NCBI GenBank assembly: GCA_964058845.1
Contig: CAXKVR010000255.1
Location: 25,793 to 89,792, forward strand
Length of the DNA stretch: 64,000 nucleotides
Reading direction: 5' to 3'
Source: Carex sylvatica
Taxonomy: Eukaryota > Streptophyta > Magnoliopsida > Poales > Cyperaceae
Shown here: piece after piece, positions 11,161 to 20,824 of the stretch
Position numbering within the stretch: the stretch's first letter is position 1
Layout: every line of letters starts with the position of its first letter
Translations under genes and position numbers: made by a program
The notes under the pieces: model-generated
Told to the model about the DNA's origin: nothing
The model's input: only the letters and a program-made list of their open reading frames with translations
The model's database searches: none

Positions 11161-11587
11161 TGCGGACTCAACAAAAGGGACGTGCAACATCCTTGTAAAT
11201 AAGAATGTACCATGTGCACAGGCAGAATTAGAAAATCTCGATAGAGAGGCTAAAACTTAAAAATGCACAATATATGATAGATTATGGGAGCTGGACTATA
11301 TAAATAGTTAAAAAAAAATTAATTAAATTTCAATATACATAATGAAAATTTTAAAATTATAGAGATGCATGGCTTAGCACCGGTTTTCAATACATATAGA
11401 TCTACCCGGCCCTGACTATATGAGAGTTTGTTCACGTCAATATCAATTGAACTCAGTTGTCTTCGAACTAGACGATCGAGCAGTTGAAGGCCATACCTTT
11501 GTTGGTCTCTTTTATCTGATAGTGGTCCACAACTGTGGAGATATTGTTGAGAGGGCAAGAGATCTAGAAGATGATGCTTTTGATTCC

Positions 11588-12548
11588 TTATTTCTTAGTT
11601 AAAATCTCTAAAACTCACACATTTACATCTAGGTCCTTTAAACCATATACGATTTTCATTTGGTAACAATTCATGTATCAGTTCTCTATTTTGGTTCCCG
11701 CAACAATTCGGTTTACCGATTGATTAACCCTAATTTGGTCGAAACTCGAATTAACCGTTACACGTTCTAGAGTCTCAAGGTTTAGAGGTAACTCTACTGA
11801 TTACAAGTCTACTTAGTTGGATTAAACTAAACAATTCACGATTATTCTCACTTTCGGTTTTGGCACGAAAATCGTAAAAATCAAAATTCAAAATCGAGAT
11901 AAAATTTGGAATAGAATCGACAATAAATAATCAAAGAAGCTCAAGGAGTTAGTCTACAAGCAATTCAAACACAAATCTCGAGTTTAAAATAAAAACCCGA
12001 GCAATCGAGAAATCTAAGATTTCGAGAGAGAAGATGAGAGAAATGAATACCGAATGGGAGGGCTAGGAGAGATCTACAACTAATTTCTTGACTCCACCTT
12101 CGATTTCCCGAGCTTTAGCGAGTTTTGGAGTGACTTGGAGCTCTCCCTCTCTCTTTCTTCTTCCTTTGGCGGAGCTCACAGAAAATGGGGAAAAAGGGGG
12201 CGGTGGGGAAGAGAGAAAAGGAAAAAAGAAAATCAGAAATTTTGTTAAAAGACCCTCTAAGTGCGGACGCACTCACTTTCAGTGCGGGTCAGTCACCCGC
12301 ACTCAAGCATAGACAGTTATTCAGAACTTGGAAAATCACAAGAAAATTCACCAGTGCGGACGCGGCCACTCACACTCAACACTTTGCAGGAATTCAGCAG
12401 TTCAGAAAACACAGAATATACACTAGTGTGGACGCACTCACATACAATGCGGACGCACTCATTACTTGGTCGAATTTTCATCAAAACAGCACTGGATAAG
12501 AAAAAGTCCTAGGCTAATGCGTCCGCGTCCAAATTTCAGTGCGGTTCA
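11588..12548. repeat. LTR-like fragment of an unclassified retroelement
   Basis: Contains repeated GTGCGGACGCACTC and related palindromic words (12259-12460) and a low-complexity segment near 12190. In style it resembles LTRs of the Athila/Tat group, but it does not match the LTR at 13217. It abuts the truncated gag at 12549. The open frames across it (12063-12512, both strands) are shadows of the repeats. Class is inferred only from style and position. Confidence 0.35.
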
Positions 12549-13193
12549 AGAGCAGTGATCTGATCGACCTCAAATAAGCTACCACCTCCAGCTCGGGTGT
12601 TGTCGCGGCCGGACCACTGTTAGTTCTGAGCCATGCTGTCGATCAGGGTCATCGCTTCATGATGTTCTCTTTCCATCAAGGCTCCACTTGCAACAGCATC
12701 AATAGAAGTGCGAGTGCTTTCTATTAGACCATCATAAAAAGTTTAAATTAAGAATCAATCAGGACTACCATGGTCTGGACAAGAGTACTATAACTCCCTA
12801 AAGCTTTCCCAGACTTCATTCAGGGGTTAGTCAGACCTTTGCCTAAAGCTGGTTAGTTGGGTTCTTACCTTGGCAGTTCTTTTATGAGGGAAAAACCTGG
12901 TGAGAAACATTTTGGACAGTTCCCTCCAAGTGGTAATAGAATCCCTTGGTAATGCGTCTAACCATTTCTTGGCCTTGTCCCTAAGAGTGAAAGGAAACAG
13001 TGCAAGTCTAATGTAATCAGTTGTTGCCCCATTGATCTTAATGGTGGTACAACATTCAATAAAGGTTTGGAGATGAGCATGTGGATCCTCGATCGTGATC
13101 CAAGCCGTGGGAACTGTTTTGCTACACAATGTTGACAACACCCAGGTTGAAGTTCAGTAGAATAAGCAAAAATCCAGAAAATAAATGATGCCG
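12549..13193 (-). pseudogene. Truncated Athila/Tat-type gag, copy 1
   Basis: Minus-strand gag homology (PF03732-like core: DPHAHLQTFIECCTTIK, DYIRLALFPFTLRDKAKKWLDALP, TTWRELSKMFLTRFFP) read from about 13120 down to 12827. After a stop it continues as recognisable but interrupted sequence to 12549, where it joins unrelated DNA. It nearly duplicates 18990-19780, but with more stop codons. The 5-prime part, between the primer binding site and the DPHAHL motif, is shortened compared with copy 2. It is dead. Confidence 0.8.
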
Positions 13194-13211
13194 TCCCCAG
13201 CAACGGTGCCA
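13194..13211 (-). promoter_or_regulatory. Primer binding site, tRNA-Asp type
   Basis: On the minus strand the sequence TGGCACCGTTGCTGGGGA follows the LTR after a few bases. It matches, with one or two changes, the 3-prime end of plant tRNA-Asp used as primer by Athila/Tat-type Ty3 elements. It fixes the orientation: LTR at higher coordinates, gag at lower. Confidence 0.75.
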
Positions 13212-13216
13212 AAACT

Positions 13217-14681
13217 TGTTACACTAAAAAGATATAGTACAAAGTTTCAGTATAGTAAACTATACTTTTTAAACCTTGACTCTACTTTTGAGTCGGATTT
13301 CAAGTATACAATCCTATCATGCAGTATAATCAGGTATCGATCCTGAGGACGGTTCATATCTAAACTGGAATCTACCTAAATTAATTAAAGACTAGAAGTT
13401 CGAAAAGGTTAATTTTTGGTATTTATATTTCTATTCAGTTCAATGACAATAATGGAAAATAAAAGAAAAATAAATTTGGTTTTAAATAAGATTTAAAAGG
13501 TGTTTCTAGGGTTTCTGATTTAATCTCAACTTTACCTCTCGGTGCTCGGTCCGTGCACTCTCATGCACGGGCCGTGTCCAGTGTACACAGGCCCTGTACT
13601 TTCATACACGGTCTATGTGGCCCTCGAGTTAATACAACTATTATTTGTTTCTGTGCCGGTAGCTTTATGTAGGGTTCTATTGACCATACCTAATGTTCCT
13701 AAACCTCACCTTTTATTTTTTGGCTTAATAAACTCGGTTCCGAAATTGCAATTTCTGACCTCTCAGGGTTCAAAACCTCAACTGTCGTCTGTTGGTTTGA
13801 ATGACCTATGTTAATGGTTTGATTTACAAAAGGTAACCTCTGTCTGTCGATGCAAGAAAATTTTCACCTGTCGGCTCACAAACCTACCTCATATAGTTAG
13901 TCTGGTTTAGAGAAAGATTAGGGCTAAGGTACAAGAAAGATGTGGTCATTCATCTTATAGTAAATCAAGAATAATTCAAACAATTTCAACTAAGCAATTA
14001 AAATACTACTCAAGCAAGCAAACACAAATATCAACACAGATTCAAATAACTAGCATATAAAGCAAAGTATTCGACTACATCATAATCCTAGAAACTAAAG
14101 AGTTTAGCCTAGCATGATTCTAGAATAAACAAAACAAAAGATAAAAGAACAATTCATGACAAAACCCGAAGAACAAAGTAGATTTGTCGCAAAACTCGCG
14201 TTTTTCTCCTCTCAACTTCGTCTCTAAGCTTAGCCGTCAATTCCCAACCCTAGGACTTGCTCTCTGCTTCAGAATGATGTCTCTGATGTAGGAAATCTCA
14301 CTTATATGGAGTGATTGTCGACCTTCAATCAAATGGCCTCTATTTCCAAAAATCAATTATGTTTCCAAAAATGCTTTACACAGTCCGTGTAAAATGGTGC
14401 ATAGGCCATGTGACTGTGTCCTGGTCGGATGAGCTAGGTGCGATCGTGTCTGTGGTTGGGCAGAGGTCTGTACGGTCCGCATAGGGTCCTGCACGGGCCG
14501 TGTATAAACCTTCAACTTTCATATTCTTCCTCTTTTTTGCCCGTTTTCTGCAAAATAAGAATGAAAGCGCAGTTGTACCACATCCTATAGATATTCAATG
14601 AAATAAATACGATTTCATAATTTTGGACACAAGTTTTGGTGCAAAGTCTGGTCGGAATATAGATAAAGTAACGAGATATCA
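13217..14681 (-). mobile_element. 5-prime LTR of truncated Athila/Tat-like element, copy 1
   Basis: TG...CA bounded: plus strand begins TGTTACACTAAAAAGATA and ends ACGAGATATCA. Length is 1465 bp, against 1474 for the solo LTR at 6096-7569, and the two share internal blocks and right ends. Copy 2 at 20063-20803 is very close to its first half. Palindromic words built on CGGTCCGTG / GCACGGGCCGTG occur at 13547-13620 and 14460-14505. The downstream LTR of this element is missing. Confidence 0.85.
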
Positions 14682-15268
14682 AATCCTCTAATTCTTCGTA
14701 TTTAATTTTTTTAAATGATAAATTTTGAAGGGCATGTATAAATAAATAAGCTCAATTATCTTTTACTGGTGGATGCTTGAGAAGTTGAGATGCATTTTGA
14801 GAGGTATCGAATTATACATGATGGGTTAGAGGATTGAGATGTATCCACAAGGTTCATCGCCTCTTCAATTAATTGTTCCAAGTTGTATGCATGAGGTTAT
14901 ATTTATTTAGATGCATTTTTAGAAGCCAAAACAATTTTGTTTTCTACAGTAATTCTTAATTTTCCGGAAGAAGCCTAGCTACATATTTCAATCTTATTTT
15001 GTAATTAGACAGACCTCGTCTAATTACTAAATAAATCCTCCACAAAATTTAATTCTTAATAATAGTAATTTGCTTAACTTCTTGTTTGACAATTATATAT
15101 ATATTGATCTTGACAATTAATTAATATCTATGGAGGCACGCATATATAGACGGAAAGTGACAAAGCAAAAAAATCTTTATTTAGAAAAAGAAGAACATGA
15201 AGAGAACACTATAAATAATTTGTTCTAACTTTATATATGTTCAAAACAAACAAAACAAAGCCATTAAG
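14682..15268. other. Intergenic, no gene seen
   Basis: AT-rich sequence with no supported coding frame or recognised repeat. The end of this stretch would hold the promoter of the small peptide gene starting at 15269; a TATAAATAA word lies at about 15210, a plausible TATA element some 60 bp before the start codon. Confidence 0.4.
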
Positions 15269-15623
15269 ATGAAGATTGCTTTTTTGCTTGTTCTAGTTTT
15301 GCTCTCTTCCGGTACTTTGTTATGCTAGTTAGTTTGATTTCATATGTTGTTAATTATTATATCTAGCTAATTATTTTTAATTAATTAAATGGTACTAGTT
15401 TGATATCATTAATTATTATTTTTTACTGATTAAATTTAATTAGGTACAACATTAAATGACGCTGCAAGATATTTTTCGGGACCGGGAACGAGACAAGAAT
15501 GGACTCTGGAAAGGTGCAAAATATATATGGGGTGCTATACAATGTATACTACAATTCAACTCACCACGCTGCAAAAATTGCAAATGCAGGATCGAGGATA
15601 AGATATGTTTTTGTGACTGCTAA
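15269..15623 (+). pseudogene. Small secreted cysteine-rich (defensin-like) peptide, frameshifted
   Basis: Exon 1 (15269-15311) encodes a signal-peptide-like start (MKIAFLLVLVLLSS). A GT-AG intron follows (15312-15443; acceptor TTAATTAG). Exon 2 reads on with an AR...W segment and two cysteines (RCKIYMGC), then a second reading frame, one base over, gives a typical cysteine-dense end (RCKNCKC...ICFCDC) and a TAA at 15621. The two frames together carry eight cysteines after a signal peptide, the layout of plant defensin-like peptides. The frame of exon 1 alone stops about 20 codons into the cysteine region without the last six cysteines. Hence I call it a pseudogene with a one-base frame break near 15545-15570, unless sequencing error or different splicing explains it. 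Confidence 0.5.
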
Positions 15624-15645
15624 GCTAGCTCATCGTTCACCCAAT

Positions 15646-15688
<43 letters not shown>

Positions 15689-17303
15689 TTAACACTACGA
15701 ACGATTGAGTAATTAATTATGCATGCAGATCCTGCATTTAGTTTATTTTAATTTGTGTAGTAAAAAATTGAAGTTTTATCTATCCTTAATTAATTGTATT
15801 TTATTTGCCTGTTTGTCATAAATGGAAACTATTATTTTTTAATTTCTAGCAATTAATACTAACTATGTATGTAGTATGTTGGTTAATTTGCTTCTCCCTC
15901 TCTTTAGTATATATATATATGCATGGATGTCGTTATTTTATTTGTAATGCAAATAAATGTTCTATTAATGTAAATTCAATATCAGAGCAAATTTCAATTT
16001 TGACCAACATGCAACAATAAAATGAAATAGGTACTGGTATATATGGTTTTGCTACTGGTATCTGTCATATATATCCGCTAAAGGAGATTTATAAATCTTA
16101 AGTTAAGATATCACAAATAATGAAAAAAGAAGGAAAATAAATCTACAAGGACAAAAAAATGATAGGAGAGAGCCGCAGCTGATTATATATTACAAACAAA
16201 GAAAATTAAAATTAATAAAAAAAACAGAGAGATAAAAGAAAATGACAAAAAACTAACTAGATATTGCAAACAATGAATATGAAAATTAATCTCTATCATA
16301 TGTGAATTACAAATGAATTTTAAAATTAGCACCAAAAACAATTAAATTCATTGACTCCCGGATTTAATCTCTATCATATGTTAATTATGATTGAACAGTA
16401 AAGAGAAATAAAAATATAAACATAAAGACATCATTTCCAAATTTGGATAATAAAAGTAATATTTTCTTTTAGTTAAATTTTATCTGTCATATAATCCGCA
16501 AAATTTAAAAACATTTCACAACATTCATTTTCCTATATATGTTCACTGTTTGTACTGGTATATAATATATATATATGTATTGTTTTGGTAGTGTTGGTTT
16601 CATCAAATCAAATAGGTACAATGCATTAAGAACTAGTTTATGAAAGATTATTAATTCTTCAAATTAACATGAAATTATCTTCTAATTGAATTTGGTACAA
16701 TTATCAAAATTAGCACATACAAGTTGGGATTTTCCAAAAAAAAAAAATGACTCCAACTGTCAGAGTACAACAACTTCAACTAGGTCCCTGTTCTTTCTAC
16801 TATTTATGTATTTTCTTTCTAAATTTGTGAATAACAAAATATATAAGCTAAAAGAACAGAAATTGAGAATCCTAAAATACATTTACATTTATAAAAAATA
16901 TTAATCAAACAGGTAAGTTTCTCTCTCTTAGACATTTCATCGAACATGGAGAGAGAAGATTTCAAATTAGGGATTAATTTTGTCATAAAACGAAAGCCGG
17001 ACACGTCACTGATCCGTGGATTTAGGAAAAAAATCTGTACCATTCTTCCAACAATATTTTCACACGAATCTCAAAGCATATTTCTCTTTATCCAGCCCAA
17101 ATTTCGTAGTACATATTTGTTTCTAATGAGAATGATTCGATTTCTACATAACATCCTCAGAGAAACTGGGAGGAAGTTCACAAATTTTCTCAGAAATAGT
17201 TTGTCTTCATAAATCATAAAAATTTAAAATTATTATATATTTTGGAGAATTCCATATATACCCCTTAAAAACTGTAAAATTATGTCCATCGCCTCTCCAT
17301 GCT
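15624..17303. other. Intergenic, AT-rich, no gene seen
   Basis: Contains a pure TA microsatellite (about 15646-15684) and a short partial copy of the MITE family whose full copy is at 26769-27345 (GGAGAATTCCATATATACCCC at 17243-17263, broken soon after). The small frames at 16686-17212 lack any recognisable motif or neighbouring exons, and I do not support them. Confidence 0.45.
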
Positions 17304-17322
17304 TCTACAAAATTAAGTATCA
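17304..17322. repeat. Left copy of a 19-bp direct repeat flanking a 3.5-kb composite
   Basis: TCTACAAAATTAAGTATCA occurs here and again at 20806-20824. Between the two copies lie a CACTA end, another CACTA start and a truncated retroelement; the sequence outside the pair looks unrelated to these. Confidence 0.8.
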
Positions 17323-17612
17323 GTGTGATTTCATACGATAATTGAAAATAATACTTGTTGGAACTCAGATTTTTAGAATGATTAATAAATTATTAAACAT
17401 AATTAATTAACAGTAAAATGAAACCAAGGTTCAATAAGAATTAAACATCACTAAATAACTAAAATAAACTTAAATGGCTAACATGAAAACAAATGAATAA
17501 GTCTTGGAAACATTGTATAATTAAACAACGTGAAAGATTTAAACCTAAAATGATTGTAACCTTAAACTAAATATGAAACTGATTAAGAATTTCAATTTTA
17601 AATGTTGATTAA

Positions 17613-18113
17613 TTAAACAACCGATTCAGTTTATTACAAAAAAAAATTTAAACAGCCGATTCCTAATAGTAGTAACTGATTAAGAATTTCAATTTCAATT
17701 TTTTTTTTTTAGAATTAGGGTCGGTTATTTTAAACAACCGATTCAGATTACTACTATTATGATCGGTTGTTTAAAATAACCGATTCTAAAAGTATTTTTT
17801 TTATTTTAGAATTAGGGTCGGTTATTTTAAACAACCGATCCAGATTACTACTATTATGATCAGTTATTTAAAATAACCGATCCTAAAAGTTTTTTTTTTT
17901 TTTGAATTAGGATCAGTTATATTAAGCAATCGATCTTAATAGTTATTATTTGAATCGGTTGTTTAAATAACCGATCCAAATAGTAACTATTAGGATCGGT
18001 TAAAGAACCGATCCAGATTTGTGTGGTATCAGTATCGCCCTAATCAGGATCGGTTACATTTTGATCCTAATATGCATAAATAACCGATCATAATTCCAAT
18101 TTTTCCACTAGTG
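17613..18113. mobile_element. Right end of a CACTA element
   Basis: Ends at 18113 with CACTAGTG; read inward on the minus strand it is CACTAGTGGAAAAATTGG, the same terminus as the elements ending at 11160 and beginning at 29520. About 500 bp of inverted AACCGATCC / GGATCGGTT motif pairs precede it. No matching left terminus or coding sequence is seen before 17613, so this is a truncated or solo end. It is more diverged from the consensus than the other ends. Confidence 0.75.
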
Positions 18114-18445
18114 TATCCTTACATATTTATAATAAAACCAAAATTAAAAGTTCACCTAAAATAAGAAATATTATTAATTTAAACTTTAGTAAAACAAGAA
18201 ATAAGATTTAACTCTTATCACAAAACTCGTGCAATCAAGACCATTTAATTGATTTATTATTTCATCACTCTTGAAGACCGCCCATTCATGCATCCATCCA
18301 GTCATCAATTTAATTGCTTCTTTGAAGACCGCCAAATAACTCTTAGAATACCACTATCCAGTCAACATAATAAAATATGTTTAATTATTTAAAAGACCGC
18401 ACCCATGCCATTTAATTATATGGTTCATATTTCAAGTTGCACATA

Positions 18446-18674
18446 CACTAGTACAAAAAATCTCTTCACTCTCTGTTCAAATACTCCTACACCGACTGTT
18501 ATAGCGGCGTCAGTAAAGCTGGCGCCAGTGAAGGTTACCTTTTACTGACGCTTTAAAAACAGTCAGTGTTGAACACCAACGCTGACTGTTTTTAGGGCGT
18601 CAGTGTTGGTGTTCAACAGTGACTGTTTTTTGGGCGTCAGTGTTGGCGTTCAACACTGACTATTTTTTAAAACG
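18446..18674. mobile_element. Terminal fragment of a second CACTA-like family
   Basis: Starts CACTAGTACAAAAAATCTC, a CACTA-type terminus. It is followed by tandem inverted copies of a GGCGTCAGTGTTGG / CAACACTGACTG motif, different from the GATCGG motif of the other elements. It stops abruptly at the gag fragment around 18675. Such subterminal repeat arrays are typical of CACTA ends; family membership is inference from structure. Confidence 0.6.
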
Positions 18675-19811
18675 TTAGTTGTTGTTGCTCGAAGGATTGT
18701 TGTAGGAGTTATTGAAGGAACCATTGGAATTGTTGTATGAGGGAGGATCGTTATGTTTCCACCTCCAGTTCTGTTGCTCAATCGGGTCCTTGGAGTAGGC
18801 TCGGTTGAATGGAGGTTTTGGGAAATATGATGGCTCATTGTTGAGATAGTTGACTTGCTCGGGTTCATCATCTCTTTGCGCCAGTGGGCATTGCTCATAG
18901 GCGTGCCCTTCATCCCCACACATAACACAGGGCTCAGGTTGATGATTGACAATATATTTCACACTTATCTTGTCGAAAGCCTTCTGCATGGCATCCAGCT
19001 TGGCTGATAGAGCAGTGATCTGATCGACTTCAAATCGGTTGCCACCTCCAGCTCGGGTGTTGTCGCGGCCGGACCACTGTTGGTTCTGAGCCATGCTGTT
19101 GATCAGGTTCATCACTTCATGAGGTTTCCTTTCCATCAAGGCTCCACTTGCAACAGCATCAACAGAAGTGCGAGTGCTTTCTATTAGACCATCATAAAAA
19201 GTTTAAATTAACAACCAGTAAGGAATACAATGGTGTGGACAAGAGTACTATAACTCCCTAAACCTTTCTCAGGCTTCATTCAGGGGTTCGTCAGACATTT
19301 TCCTAAAGCTGTTTAGTTGGGTTCTTACCTTGACAGTTCTTTTATGAGAGAAAAACTTAGTGAGAAACATTTTGGACAGTTCCCTCCAAGTGGTAATAGA
19401 ATCCCTTGGTAATGAGTCTAACCATTTCTTGGCCTTGTCCCTAAGAGTGAAAGGAAATAGTGCAAGTCTAATGTAGTCAGTTGTTACCCCATTGGTCTTA
19501 ATGGTGGTACAACATTCAAGAAAGATTTGGAGATGAGCATGTGGATCCTCGTGATTCAAGCCGTGGAAAATGTTTTGCTGCACAATGTTGACAACACCCA
19601 GGTTGAAGTTCGGTTGCTGTCTCACAATTCTTGGCAGCCTGATTGCTCTCTTCACGTCTCCAGCCCTTGGCACATTAAACTCACGTAAGGTCCTTGGCAC
19701 AAAGTCAGCCATGTCATCATCAAAACGGTCATCGATCATGTCCTCTGCCCTTTCTCTATCTTCCGCTGTGTGGGTAAACATCTCTGCTCTGCTCGGGTGG
19801 TCCGAGTGCAC
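18675..19811 (-). pseudogene. Athila/Tat-type gag, copy 2, with zinc knuckle
   Basis: Frame 19811-19269 carries the gag core (DPHAHLQIFLECC, LRDKAKKWLDSLPRDS, WRELSKMFLTKFF), preceded by an acidic N-terminal part. Frame 19139-18675 continues with QITALSAKLDAMQ and a CVMCGDEGHAYEQC zinc knuckle, then an Asn/Ser-rich end. Between them a short piece (19268-19140) is readable but has at least two in-frame stops, one of them (a TAA just before the TFYDGLIEST motif) also present in copy 1. The frame is cut at about 18675 by the CACTA-like fragment, so no protease or reverse transcriptase follows. The capsid protein cannot be made from this copy. Confidence 0.85.
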
Positions 19812-20038
19812 GAACCGTGTAGGAGATGTACGATCTGTGTTGAGTGGTGGTGCAGGAATAGTCGACTCTGGAGGAGTCTCTGTGTCAGAGAGTGGTCCTT
19901 TGCTCCTCAGTCTATAATCACCCTTTAGAGGTGATATAAATGACAGCCTTCCTGAGAGAGAGAGAAAGTAAATAAAATATACAAATTAGAATCTAATTTA
20001 AATAGAGTAAGCAAAAATTCAGAAAATAAATGATGTCG

Positions 20039-20056
20039 TTCCCAGCAACGGCGCCA
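20039..20056 (-). promoter_or_regulatory. Primer binding site, tRNA-Asp type
   Basis: Minus-strand TGGCGCCGTTGCTGGGAA lies just downstream of the LTR. It matches the 3-prime end of plant tRNA-Asp better than the copy at 13194. Positioned between LTR copy 2 and gag copy 2. Confidence 0.8.
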
Positions 20057-20062
20057 AAAACT

Positions 20063-20803
20063 TGTTACACTAAAAATGTATAGTACAAAGTTTCAGTATA
20101 GTAAACTATAGTTTTTAAACCTTGACTCTACTTTTGAGTCGGATTTCAAGTATACAATCCTATCATGGAGTATAATCAGGTATCGATCCTAAGGACGATT
20201 CAAATCTAAACTGGAATCTACCTAAATTAATTAAAGACTAGAAGTTCGAAAAGGTTGATTTTTTATATTTATATTCCTATTCAGTTCAATGACAATAATT
20301 GAAAATAAGAGAAAAATAAATTTGGTTTTAAATAAGATTTAAAAGGTGTTTCTAGGGTTTCTGATTTCATCTCAACTTTACCTCTCGGTGCTCGGTCCGT
20401 GCACTCTCATGCACGGGCCGTGTCCAATGTACACAGGCCATGTACTTTCATAGACGGTCTGTGTGGCCCTCGAGTTAATACAACTATTATTTGTTTCTGT
20501 TTCGGTAGCTTTGTGTAGGGTTTTATTGACCGTACCTAATGTTCCTAAACCTCACCTTTTATTTTTTGGCTTAATAAACTCGGTTCCGGAATTTCAATTT
20601 CTGCCCTCTCAGGGTTTAAAACCTCAACTGTCGTCTGTTGGTTTGAATGACCTAAGTTACTGGTTTGATTTATGAAAGGTAACATCCGTCTATCGATGCA
20701 AGGAAATTTTCACCTGTCGGCTCACAAACCTATCTCATATAGTTAGTCTGATTGAGAGAAAGATTAGGACTAAGGTACAAGAAAGATGTGGTCATTCATC
20801 TTA
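20063..20803 (-). mobile_element. Truncated 5-prime LTR, copy 2
   Basis: Nearly identical to the first 740 bp of the LTR at 13217-14681 (for example TACAAAGTTTCAGTATAGTA, then TCAGGTATCGATCC). It is cut at 20803 after ATTCATCTTA, and the 19-bp direct repeat begins three bases later. The missing half includes the start of the LTR in transcription order, so promoter function is lost. Confidence 0.85.
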
Positions 20804-20805
20804 CA

Positions 20806-20824
20806 TCTACAAAATTAAGTATCA
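20806..20824. repeat. Right copy of the 19-bp direct repeat
   Basis: Same 19 bases as 17304-17322, immediately after the truncated LTR. Marks the right end of the composite block. Confidence 0.8.

Noticed and set aside
16686..17212. Short frames on both strands
   Set aside because: AT-rich sequence, no motif, no signal peptide, no neighbouring exons.
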